A stretch of 64,000 bases of DNA from Whalleya microplaca (Eukaryota > Ascomycota > Sordariomycetes > Xylariales > Xylariaceae). Each line of letters begins with the position of its first letter. Position 1 is the stretch's first letter. The position numbers and the translations under genes were made by a program. Below the pieces are notes generated by a model that saw only the letters and a program-made list of their open reading frames with translations, was not told the origin of the DNA and made no database searches. The stretch lies in assembly GCA_022497155.1 (NCBI GenBank), contig MU385714.1, positions 682,001 to 746,000 of the forward strand, read 5' to 3'. Positions 11,890 through 25,536 of this stretch are shown here, piece by piece.

Positions 11890-13601
11890 TCAACTCGTCG
11901 ACGGTGAGTCGCTAGGCGGATGTGACCGTGTCCGGATGTGGAATTTTTCACGCAGCCTGTCTGACAGTTTCACATGGCGACTGTGATCGTCAGTGGAACC
12001 TCCAGGCGCCGACTCACCTTGCTGCGACTGTCGGTATTGCCGTAGGGCCTGGATGCGCTCATCGACAGAGGCATGGCGCAGTCTGTTCCAATCGAGGAGC
12101 CGTGACACCCGTCGTCTGTGCGTTGCATCTGTAGCGGCAACGTCCTCCTCAGGGACGGGGGCTAGATGGTTGTTATCAACAACATCCTGCTGCTCAGTTT
12201 CATCATTGGCCTCGTCATCGTCATGGGGGCGTAGATCGAGGCGGCTAATGGGACACTCGTTAGCTAGAGATTTCTTCAATGTACTAGACATGACTCACCA
12301 TAACGGACAGGTGCCGGATACGTTGACCAGCCAAGGGTCGACGCATTGGGGATGAAACTTGTGATCGCAAGGGAGCACTCTCACGTCTTGACCGACGGTG
12401 AAGTCCTCTGTACAGATCGAGCAACCGAGATGTTCATCATCCGCGGGTGGATCATTGTTCGAGTTCCCCGAGACTGCGGCGGCGGCAGCAGGAGCAGCAG
12501 CAGTAGGGGGCTGGTTGGATGGTGCTTCGGGAGTAGCACCAGTTGCCGCCTCCGTGGATGCTCTCCCCTGTTCGGCCGCATCGGGTGAGGCCTCACGCTG
12601 TACTGGGGATGCTGTACGGGGTTGGTTGCCTGCACCACTTTCTAACTCGGTTTCCAGATCCGGTTTTCTAGGTGAGGGATCGCCGAATTTGACGATAGGT
12701 AGCGTCTCGAGGACGGCTCGCGCAAGACCCCTGGCTCGACTCTGTCTCGGCCTTCCACCGTAGCTCGCTCGTGGCCCGTATCGTTCGGGGTGACGGTGCG
12801 CTCGTATTGCGCCAGTAGCAATAATGATTAAGAAGAGGAGGGTAATTAGTCCAGTAATACTGTAGAGGATACTCATGGCGACCGCCGAATTGTTCCCGCC
12901 CTGGGTATCCGTATTATCAGGCTCGGTGGCCGTACTGTTGTCCGATATCGTGGCGATAAGAGTTCCCGTGGATTCCGAGCTCATGTTCCTCGTCTGCAAG
13001 GCAGACTCTGCGTCGGTCATGGTCCAGACAGAGTGGAACGGTAGGTTAGATCCCCCAAGGGAGCAACAGCTCCCAGTAGTGCTGTACAATAAGATGGCCT
13101 TCGGGACCTTTCCCATGACGGCATTCAATATGTCATTGGGGCTGATATAGGACTGGTCGGCGTTGGAGTCGCAGGACATATAGGCGATGTCCTCGGAGAC
13201 ATTGAGTTCGCTATAGTTGCTCTGGTCCACATTGACTATGTTGCCTCGCACATTGAAAGTCTGCCATAAATTTTAGTTAGGTATCCCGCTTTAGCGCAAG
13301 CCTGAGGCAGAGGAGTTTGTACTTGAAGGGTATTTTCGTTAGACTGATTCAGCCCGGCCTCCTCCGTCAAAGGCGCGACTTTGTATTCAACAGGCATAGG
13401 ACCGGCCTCAGAGGAAGTTAGTGACAGCATCATGGCAAACCGGTCCAGATATTCCGGCATGTCGGCCATCGTGTTCGTGGTGGCCTTATCGGCGGAAACG
13501 CCGGGAAGGATGGCAGCCAATCCTATCAAGAGGAGCGCCATCCTAGCGACCCCAGCGAACATGGCGACACCGGCGACACTGGCAACGGTCGACGTCGCCA
13601 T
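11890..13601 (-). CDS. Membrane RING-H2 E3 ubiquitin ligase (PA-TM-RING type layout)
   Basis: Three exons: 13323..13601, 12299..13260 and 11890..12244 (531 residues). Introns use GTACAA..GGCAG with a CTAAC branch site, and GTGAGT..TTAG. The N-terminus has a hydrophobic signal (MALLLIGLAAILPGVSA). A luminal region follows, then one transmembrane helix (ILYSITGLITLLFLIIIA), a basic cytosolic stretch, a Pro/Ala-rich linker and a C-terminal RING-H2. The second intron splits the last RING cysteine: CSICTEDF..LPCDHKFH..CVDPWL..CPLCR is complete only after splicing. The luminal part resembles a protease-associated domain by position rather than by clear motif. The expected role is ubiquitination of endomembrane or vacuolar cargo, as in PA-TM-RING ligases; the substrate is unknown. 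The C-terminal tail is charged (HDDDEANDETEQQD). Confidence 0.88.
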
Positions 13602-16508
13602 GTCAGGTAGTTTCTTTGGCTTTCACACGATCGGCCGGCGGATGTGTGGAATAGCTAGCTGGGGAGGCGGAAAAAAGAGGAGGGGGAGGAGTGAGTGAGA
13701 GATAAGCAGGTAAGAGGCAAATGAACGACGGGATTGAATCTTTAGACGCTGGCAACCCTTCCTACTGAGGCAAGAAGGCTGGCGTCGCCTCTCAACGTTA
13801 TCGCTACGCTTTCCGCGGCCCCGACATTCCCGCACCTAAGGTCGCTCCTAAGGTAACTCTCCTAAGGTCACTCGGTAGGCTAGGGATTTCCCTCTACCTT
13901 GAGGCGCAGTGTTTCTTTCCTTATGCCTTCCTGATCGACAGCAGGCGATTACTGTTACCGGCAGCGTAGATCTAGTTTGATCTAGTCTGGATATGAGAGG
14001 CGGGATAGGGTTTTGAGTGTTGTCCGTCGTTGGATGGCGGGGGACGGAGAAATGTCAAGATTGGAGTTGGGAAGATGTATGTAGTAGTGGTCGAGGATGA
14101 GTGACGGCTGCTTACTGCGTAGGTAGGGGACTGTACGGGTGCGATGTGGGGTAAGCGGGTTTCCGATGTGACTGGGGGCCACAAGAATTCCGATTCACTC
14201 TGCGCCAGGCTAGTCAAAGGCATGACAATGCCAAGATGGGTGTCATGGCCGTCCCAGCACGTGTGCTAGGGATCGTTACATCGTCGATCGCAACCTTTTC
14301 TGTCTTGTATTGTTATATGTGCAGGTCTGTCTCGATTCAATTGTTTACCTCAACTCACAGACTACAGTAGTATCAATCTGTCTTAATTGTATATGAGATA
14401 TATGTATAGCAAATACTAAACAGTATATTAACTATAAATACTGCTCATGCGATCATATTAATAAACGTCTTCACCGTAACTTAGCCGTATCCTGCCTGAT
14501 AGGCATTCCGAGACGGATGCTGTTTGACTGTTCATCTTGTTTTTAAAGCGAACACGGGAGGCCTGCCTACCACGTAGCCCGCCTCTGCTACTCCTCGTTT
14601 CTCATCCAAGCCTTTAGGCATATCAGACGTATTGATAGTTCGCCGGTATAACATGATGTAATGACGAAGTTGACAAGTCCAGATGTTAGCGGCCTCTTCT
14701 AAGGCGTCAGCGCCTATAAACTCTATTCCGCATCGGCAGTTCCGGTTATCCGCCCTACCCCGCCAAGGCTTATCGTGTTTCTTTTTCCTATTCTGGTGTA
14801 AGCTTAACTACGCGCTCACAGATCGTTGGCTCTCTTGAATGCGAACTCATCCATCTTCGGTAACCCCTTCGCGGCAGCTTGCCAGCCTGCCAGCTTCACA
14901 TTATATAAGCGCATTGATTCGCACTTGCTCCGTCTTTCTAGCTACTGCGTGCCTCAGGCCGTACCTATAAGGCCAGTTTCATTTGTGGATAACTATGTAT
15001 TGTTGTGATGGGACTAATAGCGCGGGAATCTATACGCGAATCTCTCAAACATATTCAAACGTATTCAAACGTATGTAAAATCGACTCTGATTCAAGTCGA
15101 CTATTATAGGCGTGCGCACGGCCCTTATCATAAGGCAATCCAAACAGCCCAATTGAACCCAATTGGAGCGACTATATCGAGTATTAGCATCTTGTGAACA
15201 AGATCTCATGCTAAAAGTTGCCTATTTTTCACTTCCACCATTATAATTGGCTTGCTTACTGACTTTGTTAGAGCCTCAAACATGGAGAATGCGGGCATAT
15301 AATATCACCCTATACTACTAGTAATACAATATCATGCTGATAAATCTCAGAAGTAAATGGGCTTCGATGTGAGATTTGTTTATGAGAGAGAGCTTATGAC
15401 TCTTCGAATAAGCCCAGGCACCGAGGGAACCGTCGTCTAAATCCCTTGTATTACCTACTAACGATCGATAGCTTGTTTCCCATAGATAAACTAGCAGTGC
15501 GACTCAAGAGATCTAATTACACAAACATTGTTTAATCCTCTCTGTGAGATCTCTTGTGTAGCACTGTGGCTTCTCGGTACTCTCGGAACTTTTCGTGGCA
15601 CCGTGCCACGATCTTTCATGCTGAACACTGCATGTGCAGAACTCGCCCATGTCCAAACCCGGTGGGAGATCTGCGACGTATGTACCGAATACCAAACCCG
15701 TTTCCAAACCTACGTTCTGCCGTAGAAAAACGACTCCGCAAGGGCCTAGGGACTTCGTAGAGAGCTAAAGACCGAGACATATGGATCGTGATCACGAAGA
15801 GTATAGATATTCGTCCTTGAGGCATGCGGTTGACGATTCGGCTTCGCGTTCACGTGACAGTTGAGACTTGCATCACCAATAGAATGTTGGCGGGCGAACC
15901 AGGAGGCATGGGACACCCCGTAAAGGCAAATCAAGATAAGCGAGATGTCTCGTTGCGACGTCTAGCTGTCAAAACGAGTGGATACGACCCTGTACATCAT
16001 TCTTAATCCCCGGCTATCCTTAGCCAAGGAGAGTCAAAACTAGGGTCTGAATAACCCAACACAGCAATGGTTTGAAGATGGGGAATCTCCTGATACACCA
16101 CGTCAGCTGAATTGAAGCGTGTGAGCTTGTCTCTGACCTCATTCTCTGATATTGGTATAGAGCGACGCGTGTAAGTCTCTCACAAGACCACCTTCGTTAC
16201 ATGACATTGCTCTCCAAAAAGGAAATGATAATGAACAAGAAAGGTATGCAGTAGCGACGGAGAAACCGCTTGCTGAGGGGGAAAATGAAGCAAGAGACTA
16301 TATTTTTGACGTCTTGGCATCGGCAATGGATATGCGCGGCCGCAAGCTCGAATGCGACCAGATAGGGGCATGTAGTTCAGATTAACAATTTGGGGGAATA
16401 TACCGGTCATTATCCAACAAAGTAAAATAAGGCACCCGAGGAAGATAGCATATAGCCATGATATCGATATAATGTGATGACTCGGGGTTGAGAGTCAATG
16501 ATGCTGCA
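13602..16508. other. Intergenic, AT-rich, no gene seen
   Basis: The first 400 bases are the divergent upstream flank of the RING ligase gene. From about 14230 to 16400 the sequence is AT-rich. A short direct repeat of ATTCAAACGTAT occurs near 15050-15070. No ORF is convincing on either strand. Decayed transposon DNA is possible but I see no terminal repeats. Confidence 0.5.
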
Positions 16509-17426
16509 TCATATCTCCTCCATATCTTCCAGATCATTGAGGACCGGCCATTCGCCCACATCGACCCTTTCCGGTCGGGCGAAGACGCCGTGTTTAAGCG
16601 CGGACTCTGACCCCCAATATCTGGTGCCCCCAACGCTGCCGTCATTCTTGCCGACTGGTTCGTCAAGTTGGATTCCAACCCACGCACCTATGGAACCCGG
16701 GATCTCTTTGACTTCGCCGACATATTTGATCTCTCCCCTGCGGGAATCGTCGCCACCTACTCTGCATCGTTTCCCCACCGCTATGCCCCGGCTCCTGATC
16801 TCGGATTCAAAGGCATCGATCTTGGCCTTTTCCAGGCTGGGGGCATCCGGGTTGAACCGGCCGAGCTTCTCGGCCTTCTTCCAGGCCAAGACAGAGTCGG
16901 TCTTCTTCTCATATTCCTCCGCTGGCAGAACGTACTTCTCGACCCCAGACAGGTCGTTGAGATTCAGCCTCGCTCCCGCTGGCCGGGTGTCAGTAATCTT
17001 CAAACAAATGTCAGCTTTCCATCGTTCCGCGCGAACTAATCATGAATATACACGTTACGACGCAGAAAAAGCTCGGATTCGTGGAGAAATTTGACACGTC
17101 CTCGCAATAATGCAAAAATCCTCCGGTGCTGTAATTTTCCTGGTCGCCTAGATATTTGAAACCTGCGAAAGGGTAATGCGGTCACTTACACGCAGCTCCG
17201 CGTAGGCAGACAGAGGGAAGTTGGACAGGGTCGTCGTGTCTTCATCTGCCGCCTCGACGGCAATGGTCTCATTGGCAGCCGTCTTCAAGCTGATACGCTG
17301 GCACGAGGGCGGCACGCCTGTGACTGGCTCAAGCTTGCTCTTCAGCTGGCTGATGGACCATGATGGGGTGATTCGTCTCTCAGACGAGACGTTCTCCGAG
17401 ATGACTTGCAGCGGTATATCAGCCAT
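16509..17426 (-). CDS. Tubulin-folding cofactor B (Alf1-like), Ubl plus CAP-Gly
   Basis: Two exons, 17190..17426 and 16509..16997, joined in phase 0 across a GTAAGT..GAAG intron; 241 residues. The N-terminus is a ubiquitin-like domain (SISQLKSKLEPVTGVPPSCQ). A helical linker follows (SGVEKYVLPAEEYEKKTDSV). The C-terminus has a CAP-Gly domain with GEVKEIPGSIGAWVGIQLDE and the conserved GKNDGSVGG loop. The protein ends with an acidic tail DLEDMEEI, equivalent to the EEY/EEI-type tail of the family. Length and order match TBCB, which with cofactor E handles alpha-tubulin during heterodimer assembly in the cytosol. No anomaly is seen. Confidence 0.93.
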
Positions 17427-20400
17427 GATTTGTCTGGTTCTGGCGCGGGTTAAGGCAGGATGACGACAGTGCAGAACGATGTATGTAGCGAAGTCTGACG
17501 ATCACGATTTCGCCAAGTCAGCCAGGTTCGCCCAGCTATGGGGGAAGGGTGGCGTAACGGCAAAAGTGAGGCTCGACCGTTCCTGGGGAGCCCAACTCTC
17601 GGCAACAGCCTGATTGCGACCCGTGCAGTCCCCGTTGCAGTCCGCGCAAATGCAGGGACTATCGAGATTCCAGATCAACCTACTTGGTTCGCAGGGCTGG
17701 TTCGCCAAGGGGATAGATGGCCAGGTAGACAACTGGTGCGTTTCTTTTTCGTTGTACACCGGTATCTGCAGCCGCTCTGTTGTCAACAGTTGGGAGCATA
17801 CGTATAAAAAAGTTTAGGTATGTTTTGGGAAAGAGGCGATTCTCAAATTGCATGCATTGGGTGCATTAGGGGGCATTAGGTCCTAGCGCGGCGGCAGCGT
17901 GCGTGCGTCACAGGGTGGTACCGGCAACTCTACTTAGCGTACAGCGCGCCACAACTGGCAGCCACAGCACAAAAAATGGTCACAGCATCATACGGTACTT
18001 CGTGGATGACCCTGGATCTTTTTCTCAATCATTTCCCCCTTCCCCCCTTTCAGAACCCTCCAGAAGAACAATATTGGAAATGAAAAATGCAATTCGCATG
18101 CATCTCTACCTGATCATTCACTTCTCCAATTTCCACCTAACACGAGCGGCACAAGACGGTATAGACAGGCACTCTCTCTTTGCTGAGCCTCACTTCGCCT
18201 CTTACTGATGATGTAGCTACCATTCTGTACATACAATGCAGGCAAGATATGGCTGGCCAGTGGCCATTGACGTGAGTCCGGTACCCGAGATCTTTCGCTG
18301 TCATGTAGCACGAAACAAGGGACAGCAAGCTCAAAGGTGATACCGTCATTGGACGACGCCGTTTGCATCATTGTCCCCCTGAAGATCCAACTCACCGGGT
18401 ACACGACAGCTCCCTTTTAGCAGCATCGAGGCATCCAACTTGATCGAGTGTTTGAGTGTCTGCATTGTTCTGCACGTCTGTCTGCATTTCAAGCTTGAGA
18501 TACGCGTTCAGAAGAAACAAAACGATCGGTCAGATAGCCGATATCGACACACCATCCCACCACCCCCTGGTTGCCTCTTCACCGTTTCCCTCTTCAATAT
18601 GAGAATAACCCGGCCTGCTAGCAGACAGACGATTTTTATTTTTCAAACAGGTCACATCTGATAGCGAGTTGCTGACACCAATCCCCGGTTCGGCATCCAC
18701 CCTTCAGCTGCTCGCCGGGTTGTGGACTTCGCGGGGAAGACGGGAGTTGGGATCCAATGGCCTCAGAGCGGAGCAAACAGACGGATTCACACGCCTTCGA
18801 AAACTTTGATTTTGCGTTGACAAGTCATATATCTCTGCTGCGCCACCCGAGACAGGGCTGATAGGGCTTTGAACAAGACCCTATTGTTCCATAATTAGCC
18901 AATACAAGTTAAGTTATAGTCTCCTTCGACAGGGCACACAACCAAAAAAAGCAACCTGGCAGTGTTGTCCGCCTGTCTCTATCCTGTTTACACAACGAAC
19001 GATGCCAAACCCAGCCTGCCTGGCAGCATGAAGTTACCTACTCATCAGACTCATATCCTCTATGCGATTTCTGCCGGCAGCGCCCCCCGGGAAGTCCTAT
19101 GATATTTGTTCACCGCTTCCTCTTAGGCAGACACTCCACCGGCTGTCACGACCCGATCCAATCCAAGATGCGAGAAGGTGAACAGTCTCATTGTTTTTGT
19201 GGTCTTGGGTTGACGCATAGTTATGTGCGCCTTAGGCGTGAATCCACAAAGCTGTCAGTCGTCTGCGTAATCATCGGGAGCCAGCTTTGCTCCAACAGCT
19301 GTCGGGTAGCATCAGCATCTTGATCACGTTTCGCCACCAAAAAAGCTGCATTATCCAGGCTTTCTGAGATGTTCTTTTTTTCACTTTCCACGATGTTGGA
19401 ACAGGTTTATAGCGCATGTTGCCAGGACCTGCTGCCTGCTGCTAAAGGCCGTACACGTAGAAATAAGGTCACGAACTATAGGTAGGTGGACGCCAACGAA
19501 TTGTATGCATATATTCAACGAAACAGCAGCAAGGGGCTAGTCATCGATGCAGGGCCAACGCAGCCGTCCAGGAAGCTTATAAGTATGTAGAGAGTACAAG
19601 ACGAGACATGCAACATGTACAGAACAGCTGGTTGTGGCAATGTCAGACCGTCAACATTTCGGTGGCTGTGATGTTGAGGGGCTGGTGAGCCCAACTAGAC
19701 GGTCTCTCGAATGACTGGCCCATCAGATTCTCGCGAAAGCTGTTCGATCAAGGTCTAGGCAAAAAAGAAAATTAACCCTGGTGAACAATACCTACTACAT
19801 ACATCTGCACTACCTCACTTGACTTCGCTTGTCGCATGTTAAACCTAGTCGGTAGTAGTTCAGAGCTTGCCACGGCCATTTTTTTCGACACATCCGCACC
19901 GACCTCCGGGCTAGGGAATCTAGTGTAGTTCATGGGACGGACCGATATAGCATCATGAAACTCTCGCCTATCTGATATATCTTAGAACCTTTATTTAAGA
20001 GCTTCTTTTCTGCCCCTCCACGTCTCTTTTTACTCCGCCATCGTTGACCTCTCCGGGAATAGTATGACTGATATTTGCCTTTCTAAGCTTGGCAGGGCTA
20101 TAGCGTCTATCGTTAATTCAACTGACAAACGGAGAAGCAGAAGATGCGATCCGCTTCTTTTCGGGCACCAACAGGCCAAACGAGGCCGGCTTGATGATCA
20201 ACCTCTCATACACCATATCCCACCTCCACGCTTTCAGTTCCGCGAGCCGGTGTGGGTGCAGCAGGGTCGCATGTGTTTGAGTACATACGGTACCTACCTA
20301 CCAGGTCTACCTACTCGACGAACTGCCTCATTGTTGAGGGTATTATTGTAGTTAGTTAGCCAGCTGAGCAGACCGCACTAAACTACTCTATCCACAGTTG

Positions 20401-20546
20401 CACACACTTATCACGAGCTGCGCGCGCGGTATTCTATACGTTTGTGTCCAAGAGGCCCACCACCTACACCACCACCACCACCACATGCCTGCATGCATAC
20501 GGAATACATAGCTACATCTTCCCATCACCGTTCACGTAGTACCGCC

Positions 20547-20577
<31 letters not shown>

Positions 20578-23500
20578 CGGGGGGGGGGGGGGGGGGGGGC
20601 GGGGGGGGGGGGCGGGCGGGGGGGGGGGGGGGGGGGGCNNNNNNNNNNCACCCCAACACCACCAACCCATTCCTCCATGCAAACTCAATAAATACCTACA
20701 ACTTCCCATCACCGTTCACTTACTACCCCCACACCCCCCCCCCCCCTGCTCGGCTACCCGATTTCATATTGGACCCTGAGCTTTAAGCGCAGTGCATGTA
20801 CATACGTACGATCCAGCAAACCCCTCCAGGTCAACTTTACCTATCTGGCATCATGACGGGGAAGATACGAGGTTACTTATCACAAGGCCCTTTCTTTCTT
20901 ATGCCAGTGAGGAACCGACAGGGGGGCCACGATCCTATCAGAGGTCGACGGGGCAAACAAGCAGTGCAGTCCTTGTGGCGTATAGAGCCCTTGACGAGCA
21001 TAAGCACCATGTAGGAAGATGGACCCCAAAACCAACTATCGTCCTTCTCTTCTATAATTATTGTGCGGTGCAGGCGAAGTAGATCATGGTTCATGGCAGT
21101 TTGTTGCCATGCACGCCATTAACAGACAAGGTGGATGTTTGGTACCGCCCTACCAGCCTACGAAGTACTAACCGTTTCCCCCCAAGAGAGGGTCTCGTGC
21201 TAGTATTCCTATGTCAGGTTGCATACGTGTTGTAGCTGACCGCCAGTTCATACTACCTAAGATAGTTTTATTTCCGGGAACCCGGGTACGGTAGGTATGG
21301 GGTTGTGTGTGAGAGAGAGAGTGGGAGCGTGAGCGTGTCGCTTTGTCGCTGAGGACGTCCGTGGTAAGTGGTGTTTGGAATGCGCATTTATGATGTTCGT
21401 TGGTGTAGATTATGATCTTACAGAGAGTGTGTGATGTGAACTTGGTCAGAAAGTATTCCGTAGGTTCGAATGACAAAGCGCAAAAAGACGCACAGACGTT
21501 GGGCTTTCTTCTGCAAGGTGCGTTAACGAGAGCCGCCCCATTTCCCGTTCCCGAGAAACAACAAAAGCCTTGTCATGTCATTGTCAGCAGTACCTACATA
21601 CTTATACATTTATTATTACAGCCGTAAAAATAAAACAAAAAAAAAATGCACTTGTCTCGCCAAGATCCGCGGCATGGAGACGGCGACAAGGAATAATAAT
21701 AAGTGCATAGTGGAAAAGACAAAAAAGAAAAGAACAGGCCAGGTCGACCAGGTCGACAAGGTCGAGGTCGTGATGGAACAGAGACCAATCCTTCGCTTCT
21801 ACGGTTAACACTTTCCGATCTCACATCAAACCCACCCATCTGCGGCACCACCACCCCAAGAAAAAGACCCAAGACCGACTGCCATTACCCATGTCCTTGT
21901 GAGTCCTTATGAAAATATACATACTCAGCATGTATGTATGTATGCATATAGGCGCAGGCGATGCCACGGTTGTACTTAATGTCATAATACATAAGTGACA
22001 TTGCTGCGCACAGAGAAGAAAGAGAGTTACGGATACTGCCTACTCGAAAGAGTAATTTCTGTCCGTAACTGGCGCGCCGGCCTGTGTACCGGGCGGTATC
22101 AAGGGCCACCTACCATCCATCATCGTCAGCAGCGCACCCAAGTGGTATCCGCATCCATGCACATCAGCTACTTAAGCAACCTACCACCGACCAGCAAACT
22201 AGCATATGGCAGTCGGTTTCATAGTCCCCACTCCCCTATGCAGTTTCATGGCCGCCACCGCCACCCGATCTGTTCGCTGGGTCAATGGGGCTTCTGGAAT
22301 TCGCATACCATTCTAGTGTTCCCTTTCTCTCCTTCGAGCAGGGGACAGGGTCCTTCTCCGAATCGATCTGCTCCAAACCCTGTGCTGCCCTACAATGAAA
22401 CGTCATGGGTAACCCCCTTAGGTCCTTAGCAAAGACGGGCGCCGAACGGTACTGAACGGCACCTGGGACCGCCCTGGCACCTGGACGATGCATTTCGTGC
22501 ACTCTCGGTTCTCTCTGCGAACAAGAGACTCGAGCGCACCATGCCATATCGTGTCCCGAAAGGGACCTGCCGGTCAATGCCCTTGTCCGGGCCCTGTATT
22601 ATCTATCACATCTTACTTAGGATCGCCTGGGGAGACGGAAAGAGAGAGAGAGAGCGGTTTCGAACACCGCGTTCGTTTGGTTTTTGCCTTGTCCGTGTTT
22701 CTTTCACACGAGTTCGTTCGTTCGTTCTATTTGCGTCATTAAACCGCCGACTTATCACTGCCCTGCCTAGCGTACTAACCAGAAAAAAAAACATGGAGAA
22801 TGGGTGAACTGTTCTCTGCGAGCTCATGCATGCTTTCGTGGCCATGTCGTCAGCGCCCCCTGGTCAATAGCTCGCCTAGCCGACAAGTCGTTTGTTCGCT
22901 CGACTTATACATCTAAGGTTAATAAGCTGTCCTTGAACGACAGACGGCATGTGCATTTCCCCCAGGGACCCTTTTCTGGCTTCATGACTCTCTCTCTGTG
23001 TGTCCCTCTAACGGTAGACTCCCAATCCACCCCCCGGTTCTTCTAATAGTAAGGCTTTCGGGCTGGTGGTGACTCTGTAGAAAGTATCCTCTCTCTCTAT
23101 CTCTTTCTCTGCCGGTATGGTCGGTGAAGAAGGAGACCTTAGCTACCCAACTTCATCTGCTTCGTCTACGAACCATTATACCTAGGCGGACTTACATATA
23201 GAAAAACTGTTGTCTATCGACTCCACACTTCTGTTTCGACACACCACAAACCTCTTACACCCCCCTCCCCGGTCCGCTTCTCTTCCCTTCCCTGGTAGAC
23301 TCATTCGGGCTTGGGCTCTCTGCCTACCTAGCTACTACTTAGACGGGTTTGTTACCTGAACCCTAGCTTCGCTGCTGCTACTACTCTCTCTTCCTCTCCC
23401 CCCACTGGTCACCACGTACTTTATCGAATAGAAAGACTCCAGTCCACCAAGTTCCTCAAGAATTTCAAGAAGTTTCTTTTTATTTAACTTATTTTTATTT

Positions 23501-24306
23501 TTTAATTGTATTTTTTTATTTTATTTCTTCGACACCAATCCGTGCTGCGCATTCCCGACGTGGAGCCTATGATGCCCCGTTTCCACTATAACGACACTCC
23601 GTAGGGCAGAGATCATGACTGTCAAGAAAAGTACCTCTTGCTGGCAAAATCCTTGACAATCTACCTAGCTTGGACTGACGTACTCACCCGTGCTGGCTGC
23701 CGCCTCATTGAAGCTTCTCAGGTTGTCACATCTGCCTTCATTGGCTGGGGCATAGAATAAACACACCCAATCATGTTGACAGCTCACAAAAGCGAACACG
23801 CTTCACTGATCTAAACCTCTAACCTTCTTGGACACTCTCTTCTCCTTTCCTTTCAAAGCATTACTTAGACGCGCCTTAAAAAAACACCTCGAACCTGTAC
23901 CAGCTTTCCCATCTCACACGCCTAGTTTCCGAATTTCATCCGTTCAGCCTCAAGTAAATTCGACCTTACTTTCGCTCCGGATCCCTTTCTTAATTACTTA
24001 AACATACCCTCCCTCCACTCTCCCTTTCCCATATCTCTCTTCTCTAGGCTACAGGAGAGTCGGAAAGTACAAAGTGTTGCTGCTATCTATCTATCTCGCG
24101 TGAAATAAGCAGAAAGCGCTTCTAGGCGATATCTGGTACCTAGATAGTAAACAGCAGCACGAACTAATCTCAAAATCACGATATACCCTTCTTCTTTCTA
24201 CCTCCCCCTCCCGCCCCCAACGCCGGCAAGACCCGCAACGCCACTAGCACCTTACCTCTATGAGGACCTGCCTGTTCTAGGCTCATCAGGCGAACATACC
24301 ATCATC
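17427..24306. other. Long gene-poor stretch with assembly gap and pyrimidine-rich leader DNA
   Basis: No protein gene is supported across about 6.9 kb. It contains a poly-G block and ten Ns (20549-20648), flanked by near-duplicate sequence. From about 22.6 kb to 24.3 kb the plus strand is rich in CT and T tracts and short CTACCTA words, typical of the long promoter and 5' leader of a fungal regulator; the SANT gene follows at 24307. Short plus-strand ORFs here have no coding signature. Confidence 0.5.
20549..20648. other. Poly-G tract and 10-N assembly gap
   Basis: About 90 bases of G with scattered C, then ten undetermined bases (20639-20648). The sequence before the block (CTTCCCATCACCGTTCAC, from 20518) reappears after the gap from about 20703, and both sides have CACC-rich context. 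This looks like a low-quality or mis-joined contig end, not biology. Confidence 0.85.
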
Positions 24307-25536
24307 GTGGATATCGCCTCTCTTCTCAAGGGCCCCGACTCAAATGAGTCCTCCGTCTCTCCTCCTCAGCACACGCGAGCCTCAGCAGCAACTCCATCCG
24401 CAGCCACGGCGGCTATAGCGACGGGACCAGTTGCGGGAGCACCGTCGTACGCCGTTCCCCGTCGTCTAGGAGGACTAGGACCGCCCGTGACAGGAGGAGT
24501 TTCGGGGAAACGCAGCATGCCGCCTCACGCGTCAGAATCTCCGGCCAAGAAGCAAAGCAAATGGTCCGCCGAAGAGGACGAGCTGATCATCGACCTGCGG
24601 GGGAGTGGCATGAAGTGGGAGGACATCTCCCAGAGACTACCTGGCAGAAGCGCCATCAGCTGCCGACTACACTACCAGAACTACCTCGAGAGACGAAGTT
24701 CGTGGGACGAGGAACGTAAAAACAAGCTCGCAAGACTCTACGAGAGGTAAGTTTAACAGTCTGGGGAGCCCTAGTAGGTTATGCCCGAGTCTTGCTTCTC
24801 GGATATACCTCGACGAACAAGCGGCTAAGGGGGTAGCGGCTGATTGACTGACAAACGAAATAGATTCAAACCAGAAATGTGGCAAAAGGTCGCGGACGAG
24901 ATGTCGATACCGTGGCGGGCGGCAGAAGCGATGCACTGGCATCTGGGCGAACACGAGATGGCACGACGGGCAGGGACAACACCTTTTACCTTGTCGTTAG
25001 CGAATCTAGACGCACCACAGGGCAGTTCCAGAGGCGCATCGCGGCACGCCCATTCACATTCCCACGGCAGCATCCCGCGCGACGTAGGGCCGGGAAGAGG
25101 AGGCTACGGGCGAGAGGGAACGGCGATGCCGCCGGGCAGGCCATTAGCCTCGAGGAGAGAAAGCGTGCCGCCTCACCTCCCCGTCCATCCCGAACACGAG
25201 GCCTTCGGGTACCATACACAGCACGGGACGGCGCTCGCTCCTATCCAGACGCAGGGCCAGGGGCCGCGGCCTGGGATGTTGCCCGGGGTCGCGGAGCTCA
25301 CTACGGGCGTCAGCCCTTATAGTACGCCGGCCTACTCCGTCGGTGTTCCGAGCGCCAGTCCCGTCCACAGCGCCACGGGAAGCCCGGCACCGTACATGCC
25401 TACGATGGGCTACCCACCCCTGGAGCCTGCGAGCTCGAAACGACGCAGGAGCCCCGAGACGATGATGTCTCCCGAGATGAGCAGACGGCGGCACTTCGAC
25501 CCATACGACAAGACGATACCAAGGCATATGCAGTGA
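24307..25536 (+). CDS. SANT/Myb-type DNA-binding protein
   Basis: Two exons, about 24307..24746 and 24864..25536. The intron (GTAAGT..AATAG) splits an Arg codon so that LYE-R-FKPEMW reads through. A Myb/SANT repeat lies near residues 80-125 (KWSAEEDELIIDLRGSGMKW, then SCRLHYQNYLE). A second, weaker helical repeat follows (MWQKVADEMSIPWRAAEAMH). After that comes a long Pro/Ser/His-rich tail with a basic KRRRSPE motif that could serve as a nuclear signal. This is an apparent transcription regulator; its targets are unknown. The frame is open upstream of 24307 but has no nearby in-frame ATG: the codon before DIASLLK is GTG. The true start may be in an unseen upstream exon, or at an internal ATG (KRSMPPH), or be non-AUG. 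Confidence 0.82.
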
